Assembly: GCA_964492245.1 (NCBI GenBank)
Contig: CAZBJJ010000002.1
Location: 35,380-99,379, forward strand
Length of the DNA: 64,000 nt
Source: CAZBJJ01 sp964492245
GTDB lineage: Bacteria; Spirochaetota; Spirochaetia; Treponematales; Breznakiellaceae
Direction: 5' to 3'
Part shown: piece by piece, positions 50,305-57,909 of the stretch
Numbering within the stretch: position 1 is the first letter of the stretch
How the letters are laid out: every line of letters begins with the position of its first letter
Program-made: the position numbers and the translations under genes
The notes under the pieces: generated by a model
What the model was told of the DNA's origin: nothing
Seen by the model: only the letters and a program-made list of their open reading frames with translations
The model's database searches: none

Positions 50305-51323
50305 GCTTTTCTCCGGGGGTCAAAGGCGTCGCGCACGCCCTCGCCAATAAAAACTAAGAGGATGAGGGTGCTGGCAAGGACGGCAAAGGCAGATAGGCCC
50401 AGCCACGGAGCTTGCAAGTTGGCCTTGCCCTGGGCCACCAATTCGCCCAAGGAGGGGGAACCTACTGGCAGGCCAAAGCCTAAAAAATCCAGCGAGGTGA
50501 GGGTGGTTATCGAACCGCCAAGGATAAAGGGCAGGTAGGATAGGGAGCTGGTAAGTGCATTGGGCAGGATATGTACAAACATTATGCGAGTATTGTGCAT
50601 GCCCATGGCCTTTGCGGCCAGGACGTATTCGAAGTTGCGCGCCCGCAAAAATTCTGCGCGGACTAGGTTCACCAGGCCCATCCAGCCAAAAAGCAAGGTG
50701 ATGCCCAAGAGCCACCAAAAATTGGGTTCGATTACGCTGGATAAAATGATAAGCAAAAACAGGGTGGGCATGCTGGACCAGACCTCCATAAAGCGCTGGA
50801 AAAAAAGGTCCAATTTGCCACCATAATAGCCCTGAAGCGCCCCCAACACAACGCCAATTACCGAGGATATGCTGGTAAGGGCCAGGCCAAAGAGGACGGA
50901 AATTCTAAAACCGTACAGAAGGCGGGCTAGGACATCGCGGCCCCGGTCGTCGGTGCCCAGCCAATTTACTCGGTCTGGCTTGGTGGGAGCCGGACCGCTG
51001 AGGTCGTAGTTAATGCTGCGGTAGCTAAAGGGAATAAGGGGACGCAGCATCCAGCCATCGGCTTCGATTAGGTCGACAATGTAGGGGTCGCGGTAGTCGG
51101 CTTCGAGGTCGAATTCGCCGCCAAAGTCCAGTTCGCTATAGCTTTGGAGCTGGGGGAAGAAAAAACTGCCTTTAAAGCGAATTAAAACAGGGCGGTCATT
51201 GGCAATGAGTTCGGAAAATAGGCTGATGCCAAAGAGGCTTAAAAAAATGATGAGCGAGATAAAAGCGCGCCTGTTTTGGGTAAAGCGTTTTAGGCGCAGG
51301 CTAAAAAAAGTGTTTTTTTTCAT
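50301..51323 (-). CDS. yejE: Oligopeptide/microcin C ABC transporter permease YejE
   Basis: 340 residues. The OppC-type N-terminal segment (KRFTQNRRAFISLIIFLSLFGISLFSELI) is followed by the Yej-specific long periplasmic loop 'NDRPVLIRFKGSFFFPQLQSYSELDFGGEFDLEADYRDPYIVDLIEADGWMLRPLIPFSY', then 'VNWLGTDDRGRDVLARLLYGFRISVLFG' and the EAA cytoplasmic loop. It overlaps both neighbours by four bases. Confidence 0.96.
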   Translation of the reverse strand: MKKNTFFSLRLKRFTQNRRAFISLIIFLSLFGISLFSELIANDRPVLIRFKGSFFFPQLQSYSELDFGGEFDLEADYRDPYIVDLIEADGWMLRPLIPFSYRSINYDLSGPAPTKPDRVNWLGTDDRGRDVLARLLYGFRISVLFGLALTSISSVIGVVLGALQGYYGGKLDLFFQRFMEVWSSMPTLFLLIILSSVIEPNFWWLLGITLLFGWMGLVNLVRAEFLRARNFEYVLAAKAMGMHNTRIMFVHILPNALTSSLSYLPFILGGSITTLTSLDFLGFGLPVGSPSLGELVAQGKANLQAPWLGLSAFAVLASTLILLVFIGEGVRDAFDPRRKA

Positions 51324-52423
51324 TGGCGCACCTCGAAGTCTATGCGGGGGTCTATAACAGTGTACATTAAATCGCTTACCAGCGAGAGCACCAGGCCCAT
51401 AAGGGTAAAAATATATAGACTGGCAAACATCACCGGATAATCGCGCTGCATGGTGGCCTCGAAACCCAGCAGGCCCAGGCCTTCGAGCGAAAATATTATT
51501 TCGATCATCGAGGAGCCAGCAAAAAACATGCCAATAAAGGCGGCGGGAAAGCCGGCAATAACGATGAGCATTGCGTTGCGAAAGACGTGCTTAATTAAAA
51601 TGGTCTTTTCGGTAAGCCCCTTTGCGCGGGCGGTCATTACATATTGTTTGTTTATCTCGTCTAAAAACGAGTTTTTTGTGAGCATGGTCAGACCGGCAAA
51701 GCCACCGACGACCATTGCGGTAATGGGCAGCACGAGGTGCCAGAAATAATCCAGAATTTTTTTTCCCCAGGGCAGTTCGGTAAAATTGGCCGAGACAAGG
51801 CCCCGCAGCGGAAAAATTTTTATAAAGCTTCCCCCCGAAAACAGCACAATGAGCAGGACGGCAAAGAGAAAGGCCGGAATTGCGTTACCAAGCACAATGG
51901 CGGTGCTTGTCCAGTTGTCGAAGCGGCTGCCATTTTTAACCGCCTTGCGTATACCCAAAGGAATAGAGACGAGGTAAATAATAAGGGTGCTCCACAGTCC
52001 CAGCGAAATAGAGACCGGCAGGCGTTGTTTAATAAGCTCGATAACGGTGCCGCCCTTAAAAAGGCTGTTGCCAAAATTAAAGCTTAAATAATTTTTTAGC
52101 ATGATAAGGTAGCGCTTCCACATTGGTTTATCGAAGCCGTAGCGCCGTTCAATTTCGGCAATTATCTGTGGATCCAGGCCACGGGCCCCCCGGTACGAAG
52201 AGCTAGTGGCCTGTCTATCGCCTTCGCCCGTTTTTGCCACCTCTTGGCGCCCCGTTCCCGAAATCCTTTCCATTGCCATATTGCTTTCGATGCCCTGCAT
52301 CTGGGCAATTGCCTGGTCTACCGGCCCGCCGGGGGCAATTTGTACAATAAAAAAATTGATGGTGATAATTGCCAAAATGGTGGGGATGATGAGCAAAAGG
52401 CGCCGGCCAATGTAGGCTAACAT
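51320..52423 (-). CDS. yejB: Oligopeptide/microcin C ABC transporter permease YejB
   Basis: 367 residues. It opens MLAYIGRRLLLIIPTILAIITINFFIVQIAPGGPVDQAIAQ, the YejB signature. A roughly 60-residue polar insert follows, then 'RYGFDKPMWKRYLIMLKNYLSFNFGNSLFKGGTVIELI', and several membrane helices. The start is one base from the yejA stop. It forms the channel with YejE. Confidence 0.96.
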   Translation of the reverse strand: MLAYIGRRLLLIIPTILAIITINFFIVQIAPGGPVDQAIAQMQGIESNMAMERISGTGRQEVAKTGEGDRQATSSSYRGARGLDPQIIAEIERRYGFDKPMWKRYLIMLKNYLSFNFGNSLFKGGTVIELIKQRLPVSISLGLWSTLIIYLVSIPLGIRKAVKNGSRFDNWTSTAIVLGNAIPAFLFAVLLIVLFSGGSFIKIFPLRGLVSANFTELPWGKKILDYFWHLVLPITAMVVGGFAGLTMLTKNSFLDEINKQYVMTARAKGLTEKTILIKHVFRNAMLIVIAGFPAAFIGMFFAGSSMIEIIFSLEGLGLLGFEATMQRDYPVMFASLYIFTLMGLVLSLVSDLMYTVIDPRIDFEVRQ

Positions 52424-52424
52424 A

Positions 52425-54215
52425 TTAGGGTATCCACCATGTATCCAGGCCTACCGCATATTGGGGGCGAATAGCCGGCTTTTTAAATTTGATATTGTAG
52501 GCAAGGCGAAACATTGAAAGGTGCCACTGAGGTATGACATAGTGGTTCCAGGTAAGAACCCGGTCCAAGGCGCGGCCCCAGACAATGAGCTCCTCGTCGT
52601 TTTTCTGGCGTTCCAAAATGCCCTCGATTAAATAATCGACCGCCGGATCCTTTACCCCGGCGGTATTCCAGGTGGAGTCGATATAGGCAGAGTGCCAGCT
52701 AAAATTGAGCGAGGAGCTGGGGTAGTAATTTGCCCCATAGCCATTGGAAATAAGGTCGAAATCGCGGCTGCGCAGACGGTTGGTAAATTGAGTGGTGTCC
52801 ACCATGCGAATTTTCATGTCGATGCCAAATTTTTTTAGATTCTCCTGGATGGGTATCGAAATCCGCTCAAAGGAGGGGCTGTAAATTAAAAGTTCAAAGG
52901 CCATCGGCTGGCCGCTTTGGCTGTGAACAAGTTTTTGATTTTTTAGCTCCCAGCCGGCCTCTTTAAAAAGGGCAAGGGCAGCCCGGGTCTGGCTGCGGAT
53001 ATTGCCACTGCCGTCGGTGCTTGGAGGCTGATACTCTTCGGTAAAGATTTCGGCAGGAATTTTGCCCTGTAGAGGTTTAAGGACGGCAAGCTCCTCTTTA
53101 GAGGGCAGACCCTTTGCCTCGTAAATGGTGTTCTGAAAATACGAGCGGGTGCGCGTGTATTGGCCGTAAAAGAGGTTTTTGTTCATCCAGGGAAAGTCCA
53201 TGGCATAGCCAATGGCGCGGCGCACCCGCCAGTCGCTAAACATGGGGCGGTCGGTATTGAACACAAAGGCCTGCATGCCCTGGGGAATGCTGTGGGGCAC
53301 TTCTTCGCGTATAAGCTTGCCCGAATCGAAGGCCGGGCCGGTGTAGCCAGTGGCCCACTGCATGGCCACGTTTTCTTCGCGGTAGTCGTATTCGCCGGCC
53401 TTAAAGGCCTCGAAGGCCACGGTGTCGTCGCGGTAATAATCGTAGCGGATTTTTTTAAAATTGTTGCGGCCCTTGTTTACCGGCAGGTCTTTGGCCCAAT
53501 AATCTTCCACAAGCTCCAGGCTTACCGACTGCCCCATGCGGTATTCGCCAAAACGGTAGGGCCCGGTGCCCTCGGGGGGGCTGGTCTGGGGTTCGGAAAA
53601 GTCTTTGCCCTTCCACCACGAGCGAGCCAGGATTTTTGTTCCCCCGAGGCCAAAGAGCTTTTCTTTATCCCCACCCTCGGGGAGGTCAAAGCGCACTCGG
53701 TATCTGTCCAAGGCCCTTACGTTGGTGCCCTCGTAATAGGCCTTAAACTGGGGGACGCCTTTTTCGTAAAAGGTGTTAAACGAAAAAACAACATCTTCGG
53801 CCTCTATGGGTTTGCCGGAGTGGGTGCGGGCCTTGGGGTTTATATAGAAGATAATGCTGGAATAATCTTCGGCATATTCGAATTTTTCGGCAATAAGGGG
53901 GTAGTAGGAGTCAACTTCGTCGCTACTTCCGGCTAAAAGGCTGTCGTACAGGTCCTCGGAGCCGGCAGCAGCCAGGCCCCGTTGGGCATAGCGGTGGAAG
54001 TTATCCCAGGTGCCAATGGCATGGAAGACGGCGCTGCCATTTTTGGGCGCATTGGGGTTTACATAGTCGAAGTGTTTAAAGCTATCGCCATATTTTGGCT
54101 TGCCATGGATGGCTATTGAACGGGCAGGTATCATTTTGGGCTCTGCCTCTAGCCTTGCAGGAAGTGCCAAGAAAGCTATCAATATAAATAGGATATACCT
54201 GTACTGTCGGTTCAT
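52425..54215 (-). CDS. yejA: Extracellular peptide-binding protein YejA
   Basis: 596 residues. The signal peptide is RYILFILIAFLALPARLEA. The mature start carries the SBP_bac_5 opening 'AIHGKPKYGDSFKHFDYVNPNAPKNGSAVFHAIGTWDNFHRY', typical of YejA, and continues with 'EAEDVVFSFNTFYEKG' and 'FNTDRPMFSDWRVRRAIGYAMDF'. It captures short peptides or peptide-nucleotides such as microcin C in the periplasm. It is the first gene of yejABEF, with GAGGAGG before the ATG. Confidence 0.96.
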   Translation of the reverse strand: MNRQYRYILFILIAFLALPARLEAEPKMIPARSIAIHGKPKYGDSFKHFDYVNPNAPKNGSAVFHAIGTWDNFHRYAQRGLAAAGSEDLYDSLLAGSSDEVDSYYPLIAEKFEYAEDYSSIIFYINPKARTHSGKPIEAEDVVFSFNTFYEKGVPQFKAYYEGTNVRALDRYRVRFDLPEGGDKEKLFGLGGTKILARSWWKGKDFSEPQTSPPEGTGPYRFGEYRMGQSVSLELVEDYWAKDLPVNKGRNNFKKIRYDYYRDDTVAFEAFKAGEYDYREENVAMQWATGYTGPAFDSGKLIREEVPHSIPQGMQAFVFNTDRPMFSDWRVRRAIGYAMDFPWMNKNLFYGQYTRTRSYFQNTIYEAKGLPSKEELAVLKPLQGKIPAEIFTEEYQPPSTDGSGNIRSQTRAALALFKEAGWELKNQKLVHSQSGQPMAFELLIYSPSFERISIPIQENLKKFGIDMKIRMVDTTQFTNRLRSRDFDLISNGYGANYYPSSSLNFSWHSAYIDSTWNTAGVKDPAVDYLIEGILERQKNDEELIVWGRALDRVLTWNHYVIPQWHLSMFRLAYNIKFKKPAIRPQYAVGLDTWWIP

Positions 54216-54324
54216 ATCGTCCTCCTCGTTTTAACACCTGTGCCTATGCTATCACATATTAGGGGGAGCTGGCAAAGCAAGATTTGGGCTTGCGCTCTAA
54301 AAGATTATCGGTCAGGATGGTAGT

Positions 54325-55185
54325 ATGAGTACACAGGTTCTTCCAATTACCGGTCTGCCCCTGTATTCCCGCAGTGCACCAGAGAATGGTTTTTTGCTGT
54401 GGTGGCTTGGGCAAAACTCCTTTGTCTATAAAAATGCGCAGGGGACTCGGGTGGCCATCGACCCCTATTTGAGCGATTTTTGTGCCACCGGCAGGCAGGC
54501 TGGAGCGGCCACCGAACGGAGTCGGCGTTTTCCACCGGCCATCGAGCCAGAGGAGCTGGACTGCGACTGGATTTTACTTACGCATTCGCACTGCGACCAT
54601 GCCGATCCACTTTCTCTACAGGCCCTTGCAAAAAATACAAAGGCCCAGGTTGCCGGGGGGGTTAAGTCTTTGGCAGTGGCCCACGAGGCCGGTTTCGAGG
54701 TAAGTCGCTGTTATCCGCTGTGCCCGGGCGAGGAGTTGGACTTAGATGCACAATTAAAAGTGCGCGTAAGTTTTGCTCTGCCCACCGATGGCAGCGATTT
54801 GAACCATTTGGGTTTTTTGCTTATGGGGAAAGACGGCAGTAGTTTTTGGAACTCAGGCGATACCGCCTGGAGCGAACTTTTGCCCGAGCTGGCCTGTGCG
54901 GTGTTAAAAAATGCCGATGGCTCTATAATTCGCCCAAATGTCTTTGCGGTCTGTATAAATGCCGGCTATGGTAACCTTTCCCACTGGGAGGCGGCAAAAT
55001 TGGCGGGGGCAGCAGAGGCCCAGATAGCCGTTCCGACCCACTGGGATCTTTTTCCGCACAATTCTCTGGACCCCTTCCCGTTTAAGAACTCGCTTTCCAA
55101 GCATGCCCCTTCAACCCTGTATCGCCCACTGGAGCAGGGAGCCTGTTATCAGTGGCAGGGTGGCAGTTTAGAGCGCCTGTCCTAG
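54325..55185 (+). CDS. MBL-fold metal-dependent hydrolase, UlaG-like
   Basis: 286 residues. It opens 'FLLWWLGQNSFVYKNAQGTRVAIDPYLSDFC', as in UlaG-type lactonases. The metal motif is LTHSHCDHADPLS (HxHxDH), then 'FWNSGDTAWSELLPEL' (Asp ligand) and 'AVPTHWDLFPHN' (last His). Relatives open L-ascorbate-6-phosphate lactone, but there is no ula operon here, so the substrate is unknown. It is divergent from yejA and overlaps the convergent DUF2156 gene by four bases. Confidence 0.88.
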   Translation: MSTQVLPITGLPLYSRSAPENGFLLWWLGQNSFVYKNAQGTRVAIDPYLSDFCATGRQAGAATERSRRFPPAIEPEELDCDWILLTHSHCDHADPLSLQALAKNTKAQVAGGVKSLAVAHEAGFEVSRCYPLCPGEELDLDAQLKVRVSFALPTDGSDLNHLGFLLMGKDGSSFWNSGDTAWSELLPELACAVLKNADGSIIRPNVFAVCINAGYGNLSHWEAAKLAGAAEAQIAVPTHWDLFPHNSLDPFPFKNSLSKHAPSTLYRPLEQGACYQWQGGSLERLS

Positions 55186-56129
55186 GCCTGCACCGCTGCC
55201 ATGCCCTCGGCTAGGCGGTGTTCGCCGTTACAGCTGCAGGTAATGCCGGGGTCCTTGGTTTCGGGAAATACCACGTATTTGTAGACGAAGCCACTGGGCC
55301 GGTAGGTCATTTTGGCCTGGCGCAGGCCCTCGTCGCCCAGGTCTTGTTCGCGGTTAATCTGTTTAATGGTAGAGGGCAAAACATTTGCCCAGGCCTGGTT
55401 TATAAATTGATATATCCCTTTGTAGCCTTCCACCGCCTTTTCGAAATGCACTGCGTACATGCGCCCCTTTGCCAGGCGTTCGCCAAGGGTCCAAGCCACT
55501 GGCCTGCCTTCCACATACCATATAGCCCCATTGAGCCCAAGTATATCGGCGTTCTCCAGGGCCTCCCTGGCCGCCACATAATCGCCATCCTGGCCCTTTT
55601 CTGCCCGCCAGGTCTCGAGCACGGCAAGGGCATCGCCTATGCGCTTAGAGGAGAGTTTTTTCATTATAGCGGTATAGGAGTTGGTAAAACTATTGACCTG
55701 GTTTCTTTTTTTATGATATTTTTTGCCGCTTAACAGGGCCAGGTCTTCGCGTATGTAGAGATAGTCAAAATTGTTGCGATCTTCGCGGGCTGTATAGCCA
55801 TATTCTTCGAGTTTTAGGCGAGCCGGTTCCAAAAGCCGGGCGGGGATATTTTTCCAATAGTCGTGGGTTTGGAAAAGCAAGGTTAAAATTTCCTTGCTAG
55901 GAACGGCACAGGGAATCATAAAAAAGCTTTTGCCATCCTGCCTGCCGGAAATAATAATACAGCTGTCCTTAACCCGTGAAAGCGTATATTCGTAGCGGCG
56001 CCGAAAAAGCCAAAGGTTTGCGAAGGTGAATTCGGAAATACCATCGGCAGAAAAATTGAGTCGCGGGTAGAGATCGTCCCGTAAATCTAGCGAAATAGGG
56101 GTAAATTCTGGATATTCTGGAATCATCAT
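55182..56129 (-). CDS. DUF2156 protein (LPG synthase C-terminal-like, GNAT fold)
   Basis: 315 residues; ATG 56129 and ATG 56126 are both possible. Family features: 'EFTFANLWLFRRRYEYTLSRVKDSCIIISG', 'NNFDYLYIREDLALLSGKKYHKKRNQVNSFTNSY', and a long second GNAT domain ending in 'RMYAVHFEKAVEGYKGIYQFINQAWANVLP...INREQDLGDEGLRQAKMTYRPSGFVYKY'. This is the cytoplasmic catalytic half of phosphatidylglycerol lysyltransferases without the membrane part; stand-alone forms are common in anaerobes and probably transfer an aminoacyl group from tRNA. Substrate unproven. Confidence 0.9.
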   Translation of the reverse strand: MMIPEYPEFTPISLDLRDDLYPRLNFSADGISEFTFANLWLFRRRYEYTLSRVKDSCIIISGRQDGKSFFMIPCAVPSKEILTLLFQTHDYWKNIPARLLEPARLKLEEYGYTAREDRNNFDYLYIREDLALLSGKKYHKKRNQVNSFTNSYTAIMKKLSSKRIGDALAVLETWRAEKGQDGDYVAAREALENADILGLNGAIWYVEGRPVAWTLGERLAKGRMYAVHFEKAVEGYKGIYQFINQAWANVLPSTIKQINREQDLGDEGLRQAKMTYRPSGFVYKYVVFPETKDPGITCSCNGEHRLAEGMAAVQA

Positions 56130-56166
56130 AGATTACTAATATAGTAGTATAACTAAACTTCGTCTA

Positions 56167-57186
56167 CTAATTATATGCCTTGTTCTTGCTTTGGGCTTTT
56201 TGAAGCCGGTCGTTTACAGCAAACCCCAGGCCTTCGTCGGGCAGGCGCTCTGCATGAATCCGGCCTTGGGTTTCGGCATCGAGGCGGTGCAGGATGGCAA
56301 AGAGTTCACTGGTGGCCTCGCGCAGGTCCCCCTTGGGCGATAGGACATGGCAGCTCACTTGGGCGGGAAGGGGGCCTTTTTTAAGGCTCTGTTCCCGGTC
56401 GACATCGCTAAAAAAAAGAAGGGCATCGCCACTTTGGGCCTGTTCGGGGTGCAGTTGGCCCCTTTCGTACAGGATAAGGGGCCGCCTTGGGGCATAGTGG
56501 CTTTTTAGTTGGCCGGGAGCACTGGGCTGTTCGTTCAGGCGGTCTATAAGTTCTACCGGTCCGATGCAGGCTTCGATATCGCTTTTGGCTATGCCCCCTG
56601 GGCGCAGTATACGAGCTGTTTCGCCCCCTATGTCTAAAACGGTGGATTCAAGGCCGAGGGTACAGGGGCCGCCATCGAGAATGTAGTCCACATTCTGGCC
56701 CAATTGACTTATTACATGTTCGGCGCGGGTGGGGCTCAGGTAGCCAAAGGGGTTCGCGCTCGGGGCGGCCAGAGGGCCTGCTTGGGCAATGACAGCCTGG
56801 GCAATGGGGTGGCTGGGCCAGCGGACGGCCAGGGTAGATAGGCCAGAGCTTATGAGCTCGGGCACTTCCTTTCGCTTGGGCAGGACGAGGCTAAGGGGGC
56901 CGGGCCAAAACGTTGTGGCCAAATGTTCCAGGTTATGTAGTTGCTGGGCCGAGAGTTGGGTAAGGTCGGCTACAAGCTCTAAGTGTTCCAAGTTTCCAAT
57001 GTGCACTATAAGGGGGTCGAAAAAGGGGCGTTTTTTTGCTTCGAATATTCGGGCAAGGGCCTGGGAATTAAAGGCGTCGCCGGCAAGGCCGTAGACGGTT
57101 TCGGTGGGAATGGCCACCAACTGGCCTTTTTTTAAGGCTGTGGCGGCTAGGGCAATGTCCTTGGCTTGGGCACTTAAAAGCATCAT
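56167..57186 (-). CDS. Threonylcarbamoyl-AMP synthase, Sua5 type
   Basis: 339 residues, so the longer Sua5 form with a C-terminal domain, not the short TsaC. The YrdC domain shows 'AATALKKGQLVAIPTETVYGLAGDAFN', 'KRPFFDPLIVHI', 'LATTFWPGPLSLVLPKR', 'VRWPSHPIAQAVI', and 'SANPFGYLSPTRAEHV'. The C-terminal Sua5 domain has 'APGQLKSHYAPRRPLILYE'. It makes threonylcarbamoyl-AMP for t6A37 on ANN tRNAs, the precursor modified by MtaB elsewhere in this window. It overlaps pth by four bases. Confidence 0.94.
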   Translation of the reverse strand: MMLLSAQAKDIALAATALKKGQLVAIPTETVYGLAGDAFNSQALARIFEAKKRPFFDPLIVHIGNLEHLELVADLTQLSAQQLHNLEHLATTFWPGPLSLVLPKRKEVPELISSGLSTLAVRWPSHPIAQAVIAQAGPLAAPSANPFGYLSPTRAEHVISQLGQNVDYILDGGPCTLGLESTVLDIGGETARILRPGGIAKSDIEACIGPVELIDRLNEQPSAPGQLKSHYAPRRPLILYERGQLHPEQAQSGDALLFFSDVDREQSLKKGPLPAQVSCHVLSPKGDLREATSELFAILHRLDAETQGRIHAERLPDEGLGFAVNDRLQKAQSKNKAYN

Positions 57187-57845
57187 GCTTTGCCAACCTC
57201 GATTTCGCCCAGCTTTTTTTTGTTCCAGAGCGGAAGCAGGGTTTTTGGGCCCTGGCTTAATGCCTTGGATAGGGCCTGTCCTAGGGGGGGGAAGATGCTG
57301 GCCATCAAAATAGATTCCTCTAGGCTAAAGTCCGAAAGTACCCAGCCGGCTACATCGCGGTGGCTGGGGCGCCCAATGCCTATGCGCAAGCGCCAAAAAT
57401 CGGCGCTGCCAAAGCTTTCCCGCATAGAGCGCAGGCCATTGTGTCCGCCTAGGCCTCCGGAAAACTTAAACGAGACGGTTCCGGGGGGCAGTTCCAGTTC
57501 GTCGTGTACCACTAAAATATTGTTGACATCAATTTTATAATAGATGGCGAGCTCGCGCACCGAGGAGCCGGAGAGGTTCATAAGGGTGTGGGGCCTTATT
57601 ATATGAATTCGATCAGGGGCTTTGGCGGTTGCTGGTAATGCGGTGCTGCTTGAAACCGCGGCCGGTAATGTGGTGTCAGCCATCAATCTAAGGGGATCTA
57701 AGCTTGCATAATCGCCGCGAAATTTATGTTGCCAGTGCACATTTGCCAACCACGATAGCGAATCGGCAAAAATCCAAGCAGCATTGTGACGATTTTTAGC
57801 GTATTTACTTCCCACATTCCCAAGAAGGGCAATTAATTCAATCAT
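57183..57845 (-). CDS. pth: Peptidyl-tRNA hydrolase
   Basis: 220 residues from ATG 57845 (MIELIALLGNVGSKYAKNRHNAAW). An earlier in-frame opening at 57887 would add 14 non-conserved residues. Catalytic His is in 'YAKNRHNAAW'; 'PHTLMNLSGSSV', 'LVVHDELELPPGTVSFKFSGGLGGHNGLRSM' and 'FWRLRIGIGRP' are all conserved. A 30-residue insert (DTTLPAAVSSSTALPATAKAPD) lies before 'RIHIIRPHTLMN', which is unusual. It frees tRNAs from stalled peptides. The stop overlaps sua5. Confidence 0.95.
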   Translation of the reverse strand: MIELIALLGNVGSKYAKNRHNAAWIFADSLSWLANVHWQHKFRGDYASLDPLRLMADTTLPAAVSSSTALPATAKAPDRIHIIRPHTLMNLSGSSVRELAIYYKIDVNNILVVHDELELPPGTVSFKFSGGLGGHNGLRSMRESFGSADFWRLRIGIGRPSHRDVAGWVLSDFSLEESILMASIFPPLGQALSKALSQGPKTLLPLWNKKKLGEIEVGKA

Positions 57846-57909
57846 ATTTATGTACAGACTCTCTAAGCCATAGTACACTGTTGGCACAATTTATATAAAG
57901 GGGTCCAAT

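Noticed and set aside
52425..54215. yej operon considered as dpp/opp dipeptide importer
   Set aside because: The long loop in the YejE-type permease, the fused double ATPase and the YejA opening fit Yej rather than Dpp or Opp.
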